Source: Bythopirellula polymerisocia
Lineage (GTDB): Bacteria; Planctomycetota; Planctomycetia; Pirellulales; Lacipirellulaceae
Reading direction: 5' to 3'
DNA length: 64,000 bases
Assembly (NCBI RefSeq): GCF_007860015.1
Contig: NZ_SJPS01000001.1
Coordinates: forward strand, 372,001 to 436,000
Under the pieces are notes generated by a model, which made no database searches, was not told where the DNA came from, and saw only the letters and a list, made by a program, of their open reading frames with translations. Numbering within the stretch: the first letter of the stretch is position 1; every line of letters starts with the position of its first letter. Shown in pieces: positions 19,523-27,523 of this stretch. Made by a program: the position numbers and the translations under genes.

Positions 19523-19924
19523 CTACCATAATTCACACAAAACTTCGCCGCCTAGATTCTTCTGACGCGCCTCGCGGTCGCTAACCACTCCCCGACTCGT
19601 GCTAATGATCGAAATCCCTAACCCATTCAAGATGGGTCGCAGGTCTGTGGCCCGACTGTATACTCGCCGACCTGGCTTACTGACCCGCTTGATATGGCGG
19701 ATGACACGCTCACCGTTCGGGCCATACTTCAGGTCGATACACAACTGAGTACCCGGGATATCGGTAGCATTCTCCTCGCGCCAATCCCAGATGTAACCTT
19801 CACGCTTGAGCACTTCGGCAACGCCGCGTTTTACCTTGGAATGAGGCATTTCGACGATAGGCCGTTCAATGCAAACTGCATTGCGAATGCGTGTGAGCAT
19901 GTCGGCAATAGGGTCGGTCATCAT
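19523..19924 (-). CDS. rpsH: 30S ribosomal protein S8
   Basis: A 133-residue 16S rRNA-binding protein. It begins MTDPIADMLTRIRNAV after a doubled ATG, and ends with the S8 signature GLGISIISTSRGVVSDREAR followed by GGEVLCELW. Follows rpsN after 49 bp. In E. coli S8 is the spc-operon repressor. Confidence 0.97.
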   Translation of the reverse strand: MMTDPIADMLTRIRNAVCIERPIVEMPHSKVKRGVAEVLKREGYIWDWREENATDIPGTQLCIDLKYGPNGERVIRHIKRVSKPGRRVYSRATDLRPILNGLGISIISTSRGVVSDREARQKNLGGEVLCELW

Positions 19925-19973
19925 AGTTTTCTGGTCCCCCTACAGGGTTTTACATCTCACTAATTAAAGCTTC

Positions 19974-20159
19974 TTACCAACTCGCCTTTTTGACGCCAGG
20001 GATCAACCCTCTATCCGCCAACTGCCGAAAGCAAATTCGACAAATACCAAACTTGCGATAAACGGCGCGAGGTCTGCCACAGAGCTTACAACGCGATTCA
20101 GCACGCGATGAATACTTGGGCTTTCTCTCGGCCTTCGCTATTTTTGATTTACTGGCCAC
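19974..20159 (-). CDS. rpsN: 30S ribosomal protein S14, zinc-binding type
   Basis: A 61-residue short S14 with two CxxC pairs, CKLC at 24-27 and CRIC at 40-43, which bind zinc. It ends [12 protein letters not shown], the typical S14 terminus. This is the short C+ (type Z) form and not the about 100-residue form. Lies between rplE and rpsH. Confidence 0.96.
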   Translation of the reverse strand: MASKSKIAKAERKPKYSSRAESRCKLCGRPRAVYRKFGICRICFRQLADRGLIPGVKKASW

Positions 20160-20222
20160 GTGACTTACTGTCCTTTCAAAACTACTTGCGATTCTCTTAG
20201 AGGGAGAATCGCCTCGCTTAAG

Positions 20223-20783
20223 TTATTTATTTTTTTCTTCTTCCGTGCGGAACGGCATGCCAAAACCGCTGAGCAACTCTCGCGACTCGTTGTCCGAATT
20301 CGTCGAGCAACACAAGGCAATGTTCATCCCCTGGGGTCGGGAATACTTATCTGGATTCAACTCGGGAAACACCAGTTGCTCATTGAGCCCCAGGCTGTAA
20401 TTCCCTTGCTTATCAAACGCCTTGGGGTTGAGCCCACGAAAGTCACGAACGCGAGGCAACACGATCGAGATCAAGCGATCGAGAAACTCGTACATACGCC
20501 GGCCACGCAAGGTCACTTTGCAACCGATTGGCGAACCTTCGCGGAGTCGGAATGCCGCAACGGATTTCCGGGCCCGACAGACCATTGGCTTTTGACCACT
20601 GATCTCGGTCAAGGCCGACAAGGCGTCTTCCATGTGCTTCTTGTCGGAAATAGCACTCCCTACACCCATGCTGACCACGATCTTTTGGAGCTTGGGCAGC
20701 GAATGTTGATTCGTACGACCCAACTTGTCAGCCAAGCTGGGGAGAATCTCTTTCACGTATTGTTCTTGTAAGCGAGCTGTCAT
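20223..20783 (-). CDS. rplE: 50S ribosomal protein L5
   Basis: A 186-residue L5 that binds 5S rRNA and contacts P-site tRNA. Recognised from LQKIVVSMGVGSA, KPMVCRARKSVAAFRLREG and RVRDFRGLNPKAFDKQGNYS. Near the end the family's usual VFPEL and TT...E region appears as QLVFPELNPDKY and NIALCCSTNSDNESRELL. Normal length. Confidence 0.97.
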   Translation of the reverse strand: MTARLQEQYVKEILPSLADKLGRTNQHSLPKLQKIVVSMGVGSAISDKKHMEDALSALTEISGQKPMVCRARKSVAAFRLREGSPIGCKVTLRGRRMYEFLDRLISIVLPRVRDFRGLNPKAFDKQGNYSLGLNEQLVFPELNPDKYSRPQGMNIALCCSTNSDNESRELLSGFGMPFRTEEEKNK

Positions 20784-20855
20784 GGAACGGTTGATGTTAG
20801 TTTCTTAATTACTTGTTTGTATAAGTGGCCGCCAACTGGTCGCAGGCGAACCCCT

Positions 20856-21203
20856 TTACTTTTTAGCATGACCCACATGAGCTGGAGAAATCTCCCCAGC
20901 GCTGGCACCACATTTTTTGCAGAAACGTTCCTTCGCCCCCTCCGCACTGAAACGGGCACCCAGACGAGTACGCGATCCGCAGGATGAGCAAATGTACAAC
21001 AAGTTGGACAACTGCAACGGCATTTCCTTGCTTAGCCGGCCACCCTGAGGATGCTTCTGACTTCTCCGCACATGCTTGTACACACGATTGACGTTTTCCA
21101 CCAAAGCCTTGCCAGTGGTGCGATCGACCTGGATAACACGACTCTTCGTGCCCCGATCGGCTCCGGCGATTACTTCGACATGGTCTCCACTACGAATCAA
21201 CAT
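20856..21203 (-). CDS. rplX: 50S ribosomal protein L24, zinc-ribbon (C+) form
   Basis: A 115-residue assembly initiator protein. The N-terminal KOW domain is GDHVEVIAGADRGTKSRVIQV; the middle has NRVYKHVRRSQKHPQGG. The C-terminal part has two Cys pairs (CSSCG about 73-77 and CKKCG about 95-99), the C+ variant of L24. It starts 2 bp after rplN, so the two are likely coupled. Confidence 0.96.
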   Translation of the reverse strand: MLIRSGDHVEVIAGADRGTKSRVIQVDRTTGKALVENVNRVYKHVRRSQKHPQGGRLSKEMPLQLSNLLYICSSCGSRTRLGARFSAEGAKERFCKKCGASAGEISPAHVGHAKK

Positions 21204-21205
21204 GC

Positions 21206-21574
21206 TTAAATAACCTCGTTGGCAAGACTGACGATCTTCATGAACTTACGTTCGCGGAGTTCACGGGCTACCGCACCAAAAATACGCGTCCCGCGGGGGT
21301 TGTTGTCTTTGTCGATCAACACCACCGCATTTGAATCGAACTTTACATAACTACCGTCGGTGCGGCGAGTAGGGTACTTTGCTCTAACGATAACGCCTCG
21401 AACCACTGATTTTTTCTTGACATCACTGCCGGGGATGACGCTTTTAACACTGCAAACGATCACGTCTCCCACGTTGGCGAAGCGCCGGCGGCTTCCTCCT
21501 AACACCTTGACGCACATCACTTCCTTGGCACCGGTGTTATCGGCAACGGCAAGGCGGGTTTGCATCTGGATCAT
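21206..21574 (-). CDS. rplN: 50S ribosomal protein L14
   Basis: A 122-residue L14 with an almost canonical sequence: [20 protein letters not shown] at the start, [20 protein letters not shown] in the centre and [20 protein letters not shown] at the end. It participates in the intersubunit bridge with 16S rRNA. Confidence 0.98.
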   Translation of the reverse strand: MIQMQTRLAVADNTGAKEVMCVKVLGGSRRRFANVGDVIVCSVKSVIPGSDVKKKSVVRGVIVRAKYPTRRTDGSYVKFDSNAVVLIDKDNNPRGTRIFGAVARELRERKFMKIVSLANEVI

Positions 21575-21639
21575 GACTTAAGCCTCAAACGACTCGGATA
21601 TTTTAATATTGGATTAATGACAGGGCTTCGGGCCTGAAA

Positions 21640-21948
21640 TCAGGTTCCTTCAGCAGCGGCTTGCTCAGCTTTGGCAGCGGCACGCATCGCAACAATGTCA
21701 ACTTGCTGGTTCTTGGCAACGACTCGCACCAGGTCCCAGCGCTTTAGCTTCGACTTGGGAGGACATTCGATAATCTCGACTGTATCCCCCAGATTTGATT
21801 CGTTATTCTCATCATGCACATGGCAAACGGTCCGACGATGAATGAACTTGCCGAACATAGGATGCTTGACCAAACGGCCGATCTCTACACGGCGGCTCTT
21901 GTTCATCTTGTCGCTTGTGACGACGCCAATTAATTGTTTCTTAGGCAT
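21640..21948 (-). CDS. rpsQ: 30S ribosomal protein S17
   Basis: A 102-residue S17. The OB-fold core is intact: [39 protein letters not shown] and [21 protein letters not shown] short Ala/Glu-rich tail extends the C-terminus. It lies 29 bp after rpmC; the spacer is made of 7-nt repeats. Confidence 0.97.
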   Translation of the reverse strand: MPKKQLIGVVTSDKMNKSRRVEIGRLVKHPMFGKFIHRRTVCHVHDENNESNLGDTVEIIECPPKSKLKRWDLVRVVAKNQQVDIVAMRAAAKAEQAAAEGT

Positions 21949-21950
21949 TG

Positions 21951-21978
21951 GTTAGCTCTCAGCTATCGGCTTTCAGCT
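21951..21978. repeat. heptameric tandem repeat, AGCT words (rpmC-rpsQ spacer)
   Basis: Four 7-nt units GTTAGCT, CTCAGCT, ATCGGCT, TTCAGCT occupy essentially the whole rpmC-rpsQ spacer and touch the rpmC stop codon. Confidence 0.8.
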
Positions 21979-22190
21979 TATGCGGTTTGTGCAACGGCCG
22001 AAGCCGCCTTTTCAGTTTGAATGGTTCTAATGCGAGCAATCAGCCGACGCTGTTTCCGCAATTCGCTGGGGGCATCTAAACGATCCGTCTGAGCCTGCAC
22101 GCGAAAGCGAAACAAGTTTTCAACGGCTTCATTAAGCGTCAGCTCCAACTGCTCGTCGCTCATGTCGCGTAATTCTTTGGCTTTTGTCAT
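21978..22190 (-). CDS. rpmC: 50S ribosomal protein L29
   Basis: A 70-residue two-helix protein at the polypeptide exit. Family features are MTKAKELRDMSDEQLEL and LFRFRVQAQTDRLDAPSELR, followed by RRLIARIRTIQTEK. Normal length, normal place between rplP and rpsQ. Confidence 0.95.
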   Translation of the reverse strand: MTKAKELRDMSDEQLELTLNEAVENLFRFRVQAQTDRLDAPSELRKQRRLIARIRTIQTEKAASAVAQTA

Positions 22191-22225
22191 TGTTAGCTAT
22201 TTGCGGTTAGCTGTTAGTTTTTAGC
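22191..22225. repeat. heptameric tandem repeat, TTAGC words (rplP-rpmC spacer)
   Basis: Five 7-nt units TGTTAGC, TATTTGC, GGTTAGC, TGTTAGT, TTTTAGC directly upstream of the rpmC start. On the mRNA strand four of the five carry TAA. Confidence 0.85.
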
Positions 22226-22260
22226 TGATCTATTTTCAACTGCTTACGAACAGTTAAGGT

Positions 22261-22671
22261 CTAAGTTCTCTTTACCATTCGAACTTTAATGGGCATCTTG
22301 TGCGCCAAGCGTGCCAGGCAGATCCGAGCGGCCTGTTCGGTCACGCCGGATACCTCATACAGGACAGTCCCTGGCCGGACGACTGCCGCCCAAAACTCAG
22401 GTTCACCCTTGCCTTTTCCCATTCTCGTTTCCAAAGGAATGGACGTAATCGACTTGTGAGGAAAGATCCGGATATAGAGCTTTCCTTCACCACGCACATA
22501 TTGTTGCGCGGCGATACGTCCTGCCTCGATCGTTTGGGCACTAATCCACCCCCCCTCCATGGCTTGCAAACCGAATTCGCCAAAGACGACTCGATTTCCA
22601 CGGGTGGCGTTACCTCTTATACGACCTCTTTGGCTTTTTCTGTGCTTGACCCTCTTGGGCATCAGCGCCAT
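22261..22671 (-). CDS. rplP: 50S ribosomal protein L16
   Basis: A 136-residue L16 starting [20 protein letters not shown]; a start three codons later (22662, MPKRV) is also possible. Further landmarks are [40 protein letters not shown] and [13 protein letters not shown]. Its start lies inside the 3' end of rpsC: the two genes overlap by 62 bp (53 bp with the later start) in different frames, more than the few bases typical of this operon. Confidence 0.96.
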   Translation of the reverse strand: MALMPKRVKHRKSQRGRIRGNATRGNRVVFGEFGLQAMEGGWISAQTIEAGRIAAQQYVRGEGKLYIRIFPHKSITSIPLETRMGKGKGEPEFWAAVVRPGTVLYEVSGVTEQAARICLARLAHKMPIKVRMVKRT

Positions 22672-23305
22672 CGATCTCGTCCTCGTACATACCTTGGTTA
22701 ATCCAAACTTGAACGCCAATATGGCCCTGTGCTGTCTTGGCTTCAACAAAACCGTAGTCGATCTTTGCCCGCAAGGTACTTAGCGGTATCGACCCAGCTA
22801 TCTGCTTTTCACGGCGAGCCATTTCGGCTCCACCTAAGCGGCCTGCCAACTGCACCTTAATGCCCTTGGCACCTGCTTCCATTGTTTGCTCAAGCGACCG
22901 CTTCATCGTGCGACGAAAACTTGATCGCTTGCTAAGTTGTTCAGCGATATCCTCGGCCACCAGTTGGGCCTGCAACTCAGGACGCGATACTTCTTCGATC
23001 TTGATGTTGATTCGCCGACCCACCAGGGCCTGTAATTCATCCTGCAGTTGTTCGACTTCCTGGCCCTTACGACCGATGATGACACCCGGACGGGCGGCAA
23101 ATAAAATCACCTTCACCTCGTCACGGGTCCGCTCAATTTCCACCTTAGGAATGCCGGCGAACTTGTATTTTTGGTGTACGAATTTCCGGATCTTATGATC
23201 CTCGATCAGAAGGTCCGAAAACTCTTTCTTTGAGGCATACCAGCGGCTCTTCCAGCCCAGCATAATGCCTGTGCGAAAACCAATTGGATTGACTTTTTGA
23301 CCCAT
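22610..23305 (-). CDS. rpsC: 30S ribosomal protein S3
   Basis: A 231-residue S3 at the mRNA entry tunnel. It starts [20 protein letters not shown]; the KH domain is visible as [20 protein letters not shown], and the C-terminal domain as [20 protein letters not shown] with [20 protein letters not shown]. The tail is charged ([18 protein letters not shown]) and overlaps the rplP coding region. Confidence 0.97.
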   Translation of the reverse strand: MGQKVNPIGFRTGIMLGWKSRWYASKKEFSDLLIEDHKIRKFVHQKYKFAGIPKVEIERTRDEVKVILFAARPGVIIGRKGQEVEQLQDELQALVGRRINIKIEEVSRPELQAQLVAEDIAEQLSKRSSFRRTMKRSLEQTMEAGAKGIKVQLAGRLGGAEMARREKQIAGSIPLSTLRAKIDYGFVEAKTAQGHIGVQVWINQGMYEDEIDGADAQEGQAQKKPKRSYKR

Positions 23306-23325
23306 GTGTTCGTGTCTCGGGTTAA

Positions 23326-23352
23326 GAACTGGTCGCTAAAGCGACCCGTCCG
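23326..23352. repeat. hairpin repeat, copy 1 (rplV-rpsC spacer)
   Basis: AACTGGTCGCTAAAGCGACC followed by CGTCCG, in the 54-bp spacer between rplV and rpsC. Its arms GGTCGCT and AGCGACC pair perfectly. A second, nearly identical element lies in the rplC-rplD spacer at 26079-26106. Confidence 0.75.
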
Positions 23353-23359
23353 TCGGGGA

Positions 23360-23686
23360 TTATTCGATCGATACGTGAATGTGTGCGAAACGTTTCTTAA
23401 TAATGTGTGCCATACCACGGGCGCGGGGACGAACCCGCTTGAACATAGGGCCTCCATCCACGCGAGCGTCAACCACTCGCAAGCCACCCAAGTTAGGCGC
23501 CCGCAAGTCTTCGGCATTGCCGAGCGCGCTCTTAAGCACCTTCTCGAGCATCCGAGCCCCTCGCTGGGGCTGATAACGCAGGATGGACAAGGCATCGTCC
23601 ACTTTCTTACCACGAATCAACTGAGCCAAGGGGCGAACCTTGGATGCGCTGATGCGGGCGTGTCGGTGTATTGCAGTGTATGCCAT
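23360..23686 (-). CDS. rplV: 50S ribosomal protein L22
   Basis: A 108-residue L22 lining the exit tunnel. Core features are HRHARISASKVRPLAQLIRG, LRYQPQRGARMLEKVLKSAL and the C-terminal RVRPRARGMAHIIKKRFAHI. Length is normal. Lies between rpsS and rpsC. Confidence 0.96.
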   Translation of the reverse strand: MAYTAIHRHARISASKVRPLAQLIRGKKVDDALSILRYQPQRGARMLEKVLKSALGNAEDLRAPNLGGLRVVDARVDGGPMFKRVRPRARGMAHIIKKRFAHIHVSIE

Positions 23687-23696
23687 TTTTGAGCTC

Positions 23697-23724
23697 TTAG
23701 CTTTTGGTATTTAGCCTTTAGCAA
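23697..23724. repeat. heptameric tandem repeat, TTAGC words (rpsS-rplV spacer)
   Basis: Four 7-nt units TTAGCTT, TTGGTAT, TTAGCCT, TTAGCAA in the 79-bp rpsS-rplV spacer, close to the rplV start codon. Confidence 0.85.
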
Positions 23725-23765
23725 GAAAGCTTTCTGCCTTCCAACTACCTAACTAACGCAATTCC

Positions 23766-24038
23766 CTATCTCTTGCCGCCCTTACCACCATGGCCACGGA
23801 AGTTTCGCGTCGGCGAAAACTCACCCAACTTATGGCCAACCATGTCTTCTGTCACAAACACCTTGAGGTGCTGCTTGCCGTTGTGAACCATAAAAGTGTG
23901 TCCCACGAATTCAGGAATGATCGTACACGCCCTCGCCCACGTAGTGATTGGCTCCTTGCGTCCCGAATCATTTTGCTTGTCAACCTTCGAGTACAGCTTG
24001 GGATCAACAAACGGACCCTTCTTCAGTGAACGTCCCAT
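23766..24038 (-). CDS. rpsS: 30S ribosomal protein S19
   Basis: A 90-residue S19. It starts [19 protein letters not shown] and carries the family signature [20 protein letters not shown] and [15 protein letters not shown]. Standard size and place between rplB and rplV. Confidence 0.98.
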   Translation of the reverse strand: MGRSLKKGPFVDPKLYSKVDKQNDSGRKEPITTWARACTIIPEFVGHTFMVHNGKQHLKVFVTEDMVGHKLGEFSPTRNFRGHGGKGGKR

Positions 24039-24040
24039 AG

Positions 24041-24075
24041 TTAGCCTTTAGCAATTAGCTATTAGTAGTTAGTAA
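24041..24075. repeat. heptameric tandem repeat, TTAGC words (rplB-rpsS spacer)
   Basis: Five uninterrupted 7-nt units TTAGCCT, TTAGCAA, TTAGCTA, TTAGTAG, TTAGTAA, the cleanest TTAGC array in the window. In the mRNA they read as five TAA-bearing heptamers, giving stops in all three frames within 21 nt. Confidence 0.9.
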
Positions 24076-24097
24076 GTATTTGCCTAGCCTTCTCAGG

Positions 24098-24125
24098 CCA
24101 ATCACTAACGACCAATGACCAATGA
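24098..24125. repeat. heptameric tandem repeat, CCAATGA words (rplB-rpsS spacer)
   Basis: Four 7-nt units CCAATCA, CTAACGA, CCAATGA, CCAATGA in the same 94-bp spacer as the TTAGC array at 24041, a few bases from the rplB stop codon. Same period, different word. Confidence 0.85.
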
Positions 24126-24132
24126 CTCCTCC

Positions 24133-24996
24133 CTAGTTTTTCGGTAACTTCAATTGACCATAGCGGCGACTCTTACGTCGACGGATGATCGCCTTATTGG
24201 ATGCCTTACGACGATTGCGAGTCGCTCCACCCTTGGCGCTCTGGCCCGTAGGACTTACTGGGTGGCGACCACCCTTAGTACGTCCTTCGCCACCACCGTG
24301 TGGATGGTCGATAGGGTTCATCGCCGTACCACGAACGTGCGGACGACGCCCCATCCATCGCTTGCGACCTGCCTTACCCAGGACAATGCTGCTGTGGTCG
24401 CCATTGCTCGTCGTGCCGACGGTGGCCCGACAAGCCGACGGAATACGACGTATCTCACCACTGGGCAGTGAAATCTGAGCCCAATCTGACTCGCGAGCCA
24501 TCAGCGTGGCGTGGGTACCGGCACTGCGACAAAGCACACCACCGCGACCCTCACGCAACTCAACATTATGAACCTCGGTCCCCAAAGGCATCTTGGCCAG
24601 CGGCAGACAATTCCCCACCTTGGCCGGCGCCTCGGCACCACTCTGCACTTTGTCGCCCTGCTTCAAACCATCCGGGGCAATAATGTAGCGCTTCTCACCA
24701 TCCGCATAGTGCAGTAAGGCGATGCGCGCTGAGCGATTGGGGTCATACTGAATCGAATCCACCTTGGCCGGCACACCGTCTTTGTTACGACGGAAGTCGA
24801 TCAACCGATAGCGTTGCTTATGACCACCACCACGATGCCGGACAGTAATCTTCCCTTGAAAATTACGACCACCCTTTTTGGGCTTCGGGCGCAGTAAGCT
24901 CTTCTCCGGCTTGGCGCCAGGAGTGAGCTCAGCAAAGTCACTTACGCTCGCTCCGCGACGGCCTGGTGTAGTCGGTTTGTATTTTCGGATACCCAT
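24133..24996 (-). CDS. rplB: 50S ribosomal protein L2
   Basis: A 287-residue L2 at the peptidyl transferase centre. Signature regions are [39 protein letters not shown] and the C-terminal [20 protein letters not shown], including the conserved His-Pro-His-Gly-Gly-Gly. A basic C-terminus follows. The gene is preceded by an inverted-repeat spacer and followed by a repeat-rich one. Confidence 0.98.
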   Translation of the reverse strand: MGIRKYKPTTPGRRGASVSDFAELTPGAKPEKSLLRPKPKKGGRNFQGKITVRHRGGGHKQRYRLIDFRRNKDGVPAKVDSIQYDPNRSARIALLHYADGEKRYIIAPDGLKQGDKVQSGAEAPAKVGNCLPLAKMPLGTEVHNVELREGRGGVLCRSAGTHATLMARESDWAQISLPSGEIRRIPSACRATVGTTSNGDHSSIVLGKAGRKRWMGRRPHVRGTAMNPIDHPHGGGEGRTKGGRHPVSPTGQSAKGGATRNRRKASNKAIIRRRKSRRYGQLKLPKN

Positions 24997-25005
24997 GATT
25001 TAGTT

Positions 25006-25065
25006 ACGAGTTTCGAGCTTTGAGTTGCGAGATTAATAACTCGCGACTCACAACTCGCAACTCGT
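25006..25065. repeat. long hairpin built of heptamers (rplW-rplB spacer)
   Basis: Left arm 25006-25031 consists of 7-nt units ending in GAG (TTACGAG, TTTCGAG, CTTTGAG, TTGCGAG). Right arm 25040-25065 is the inverse (AACTCGC, GACTCAC, AACTCGC, AACTCGT). The 26-nt arms pair with about four mismatches across an 8-nt loop and fill most of the 77-bp rplW-rplB spacer. There is no U-run, so it does not look like an intrinsic terminator. Confidence 0.85.
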
Positions 25066-25073
25066 GCCTTCTC

Positions 25074-25388
25074 TTAAAACAATTCAATTCGATGCTCGTC
25101 GTCGAGCGTCACGATGGCTTTCTTCCAGTCCTTCGTATGACCGAGCTGCATCTTCGTGCGACGCGGCTTTCCCTTACGATTTTGCGTGTGCACCTTCAAC
25201 ACCCGCACTTCAAACAACTCTTCCACGGCCCGCTTCACATCCTGCTTGGTTGCCAAACGATTGATTTCAAAGGCGTAAGCATTGTTGCGGGTGGATCGAT
25301 GCATTCCCTTTTCCGTCACCAACGGCTTTAAAATCACCTGGTGAGGCTGGAGGATAATGCTCGTGGCTTGAGGGATATGTCTGGGCAT
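25074..25388 (-). CDS. rplW: 50S ribosomal protein L23
   Basis: A 104-residue exit-tunnel protein that docks SRP and trigger factor. Family features: HQVILKPLVTEKGMHRS, NAYAFEINRLATKQDVKRAV and VRVLKVHTQNRKGKPRRTK. A short N-terminal extension precedes the core. Lies between rplD and rplB. Confidence 0.96.
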   Translation of the reverse strand: MPRHIPQATSIILQPHQVILKPLVTEKGMHRSTRNNAYAFEINRLATKQDVKRAVEELFEVRVLKVHTQNRKGKPRRTKMQLGHTKDWKKAIVTLDDEHRIELF

Positions 25389-25409
25389 GATCTTGTCTTA
25401 TATGACTAT

Positions 25410-26060
25410 CTATTCTTGCTTGGCAGCGCCATTGGCACCGGAATTTGTCTTCAACTGATCGAGCGCCTCGGTCGTAATCACCAACCTGTGAGCGGACAAC
25501 ACACTTAAGGCATTCAACTCAGCAGCTGGCGAAACAGCCACCCTCTGGATATTGCGAGCACTCTTGTAAACATTGGGAGAATAACCGGCCGTGGCAATCA
25601 AAAGCGATTCTCCCTGGCAACCCAGGTGACCGAGAACACTGACCATTTCGCGAGTCTTCGGCTCAGAAAACTCCAGCTTGTCGATTAATGTGATTTGATC
25701 GTCGCGAATTTTTGAGGCTATCGCCATTCGCGTTGCCAAACGCAGCGCCTTGCGAGGAAGCGAATAGGAGTAATCACGATTATTGATGGCGTGAATATGA
25801 CCACCACCCGTGCGAGTACCGCTCCGCCTTGAGCCGGCACGGGCGTTACCTGTTCCCTTTTGCCGATACAGCTTCTTCGACGAACCAGCAACCATACTGC
25901 GGGTCTTGGTCATGTGGGAACCCTGCCGCTGATTGGCCTGGTACATGACGACCGCATCGTGCAGCAACTGCTTATTGATGCGCGGAGCGAAATCGGTCGG
26001 CTCGATGGTATAGGTGCCGACCTTCTTTCCCTTAGCATCGTGAACAGTGAGTTTTGGCAT
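25410..26060 (-). CDS. rplD: 50S ribosomal protein L4
   Basis: A 216-residue L4. The central loop that reaches the exit tunnel is recognisable: TKTRSMVAGSSKKLYRQKGT and GNARAGSRRSGTRTGGG. The C-terminal RNA-binding domain has SLLIATAGYSPNVYKSARNI and RVAVSPAAELNALSVLSAHR. In E. coli L4 controls the S10 operon; no L4-target leader was identified here. Confidence 0.96.
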   Translation of the reverse strand: MPKLTVHDAKGKKVGTYTIEPTDFAPRINKQLLHDAVVMYQANQRQGSHMTKTRSMVAGSSKKLYRQKGTGNARAGSRRSGTRTGGGHIHAINNRDYSYSLPRKALRLATRMAIASKIRDDQITLIDKLEFSEPKTREMVSVLGHLGCQGESLLIATAGYSPNVYKSARNIQRVAVSPAAELNALSVLSAHRLVITTEALDQLKTNSGANGAAKQE

Positions 26061-26078
26061 GGCTTTGTTTATCCAACA

Positions 26079-26106
26079 AGAACTGGTCGCTGAAGCAACC
26101 AGTCCG
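26079..26106. repeat. hairpin repeat, copy 2 (rplC-rplD spacer)
   Basis: AACTGGTCGCTGAAGCAACC followed by AGTCCG, nearly the same as the element at 23326. The outer ACTGGT and ACCAGT pair, extending the stem seen in copy 1. It occupies most of the 48-bp rplC-rplD spacer. Confidence 0.75.
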
Positions 26107-26108
26107 AT

Positions 26109-26810
26109 TTACATCTTGTTACTTTTCTTGACTACTACGTAGCCGCCGTTGGGGCCAGGGACAGCACCCCTCACCAGCAGCAGATTGTTCTCCGCATCGA
26201 TTCGCACAATTTTTTGATTGCGGACCGTGCAACGTGCCGCACCATACTGACCCGGCATCTTTACGCCCTTCATGAGCCGACTAGGCGAGGCACTGCAACC
26301 GGTACCCCCCAGATGGCGATGACACTTCTTTACACCGTGAGTCGCCCGCTGGCCGGAGAAGTTGTGTCGCTTCATCGCTCCTGAAAAACCGCGGCCCTTG
26401 CTGGTGCCGACGACATCCACGGTCGCCACTCCCTCAAAAGCATCGACCTTCACCAGACTACCGACATCCAAATCGCCAGCAGGACCTCGAATCTCGCGAA
26501 CGTATCGCTTGGGCTCGCAATTGGCCTTGGCCAATAGCTCCACACCAGCCGCTGACCTCTTCTTGCTGCGCTTGCTGTCGAGCTTGGCCACCTGACCGCG
26601 CTGAGCGCGGGAAGCCAAGCGACGGGGTTTATCAAGATAACCCAACTGAACGGCTTCGTAGCCATCGCGATCGGAAGTACGGACCTGCAGAACATCACAG
26701 GGACCAGCCTGCAAGACAGTCACGGGTACCGATTGGCCCGATTCATCGAAAATCTGCGTCATACCGATCTTTCGACCCAATATGCCGACAACTCTCTCGT
26801 CTTTAGCCAT
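26109..26810 (-). CDS. rplC: 50S ribosomal protein L3
   Basis: A 233-residue L3. It begins GILGRKIGMTQIFDESG after MAKDERVV and has the conserved FEGVATVDVVGTSKGRGFSG and GATHG-type loop (FSGQRATHGVKKCHRHLGGT), plus PSRLMKGVKMPGQYGAARCT. It lies 158 bp after rpsJ, the longest spacer in the S10 section. Confidence 0.97.
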   Translation of the reverse strand: MAKDERVVGILGRKIGMTQIFDESGQSVPVTVLQAGPCDVLQVRTSDRDGYEAVQLGYLDKPRRLASRAQRGQVAKLDSKRSKKRSAAGVELLAKANCEPKRYVREIRGPAGDLDVGSLVKVDAFEGVATVDVVGTSKGRGFSGAMKRHNFSGQRATHGVKKCHRHLGGTGCSASPSRLMKGVKMPGQYGAARCTVRNQKIVRIDAENNLLLVRGAVPGPNGGYVVVKKSNKM

Positions 26811-26968
26811 GTAGTTGATCCCTAGACAATTTTCCGTTGCCGGCCCGTTTGTTCGAAGTCAGTTGTCCGCTGATGCAGGAGACACTCGCCGCAGCAAGGC
26901 TTACCTACACAACTTCCGTTACATATGAATTACCCAGAATAAACCGGATAGGAATTGCTATTTAGTTT

Positions 26969-27292
26969 CTATGCCGTGGTTGCCTTGATCTTGATATCGA
27001 CGCCTGCCGGAAGACTCAGCTTATTGAGCGCTTCAATGGTCTTGGCAGTGGCCTGAACGATGTCGATCAATCTCTTATGGGTTCGAATCTCAAATTGTTG
27101 ACGCGCCTTTTTGTCGACGTGGGGACCCGACAAAACCGTATAACGCTCAATTCGCGTCGGCAACGGAATGGGGCCATGCACTTCGGAATTGGTTCGCTTG
27201 GCAGTATCCACAATCTCTATAGCACTCTGGTCCAAGACCGAGTGATCGTACGCTTCCATACGAATTCGAATAACTTCCTTAGCTGCGGACAC
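26969..27292 (-). CDS. rpsJ: 30S ribosomal protein S10
   Basis: First gene of the super-operon, a 107-residue protein of the small-subunit head that also acts in antitermination (NusE). The family core is intact: [40 protein letters not shown] and [18 protein letters not shown]. The proper start appears to be a GTG at 27292 ([17 protein letters not shown]), preceded by GGGGA at good spacing; the first in-frame ATG would remove conserved residues, and the longer upstream frame is hydrophobic and unlike S10. Confidence 0.95.
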   Translation of the reverse strand: MSAAKEVIRIRMEAYDHSVLDQSAIEIVDTAKRTNSEVHGPIPLPTRIERYTVLSGPHVDKKARQQFEIRTHKRLIDIVQATAKTIEALNKLSLPAGVDIKIKATTA

Positions 27293-27378
27293 AATAATTC
27301 CCCACCAAACAGGACTCGAAACCCAAATATCAAAGAACACACCTATCGCTATCGCCAACGACTTGTGGCGAATCGCAG

Positions 27379-27407
27379 ATTCTAGATCAGAACGGATAAT
27401 GGGTCAA
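27379..27407 (-). promoter_or_regulatory. sigma70-type promoter of the ribosomal super-operon
   Basis: On the minus strand TTGACC (27407-27402) and TAGAAT (27384-27379) are separated by exactly 17 bp. Transcription would start near 27372 and leave an about 80-nt leader before the rpsJ GTG. Confidence 0.75.
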
Positions 27408-27523
27408 TGGGCTCACGCTTTGAGATTGGAGAATTTTATGAGTCCTTACTCCAGCTAACCTGCCTAGCATTTGAGCCGTGAGAAAATGGGCGATATATCT
27501 GACAAGTGCGCCCCCAAAACATC

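Noticed and set aside
17341..25065. CRISPR array
   Set aside because: The repeats are 7 nt and directly abutting, without spacers of 25-40 nt, and no cas genes are present.
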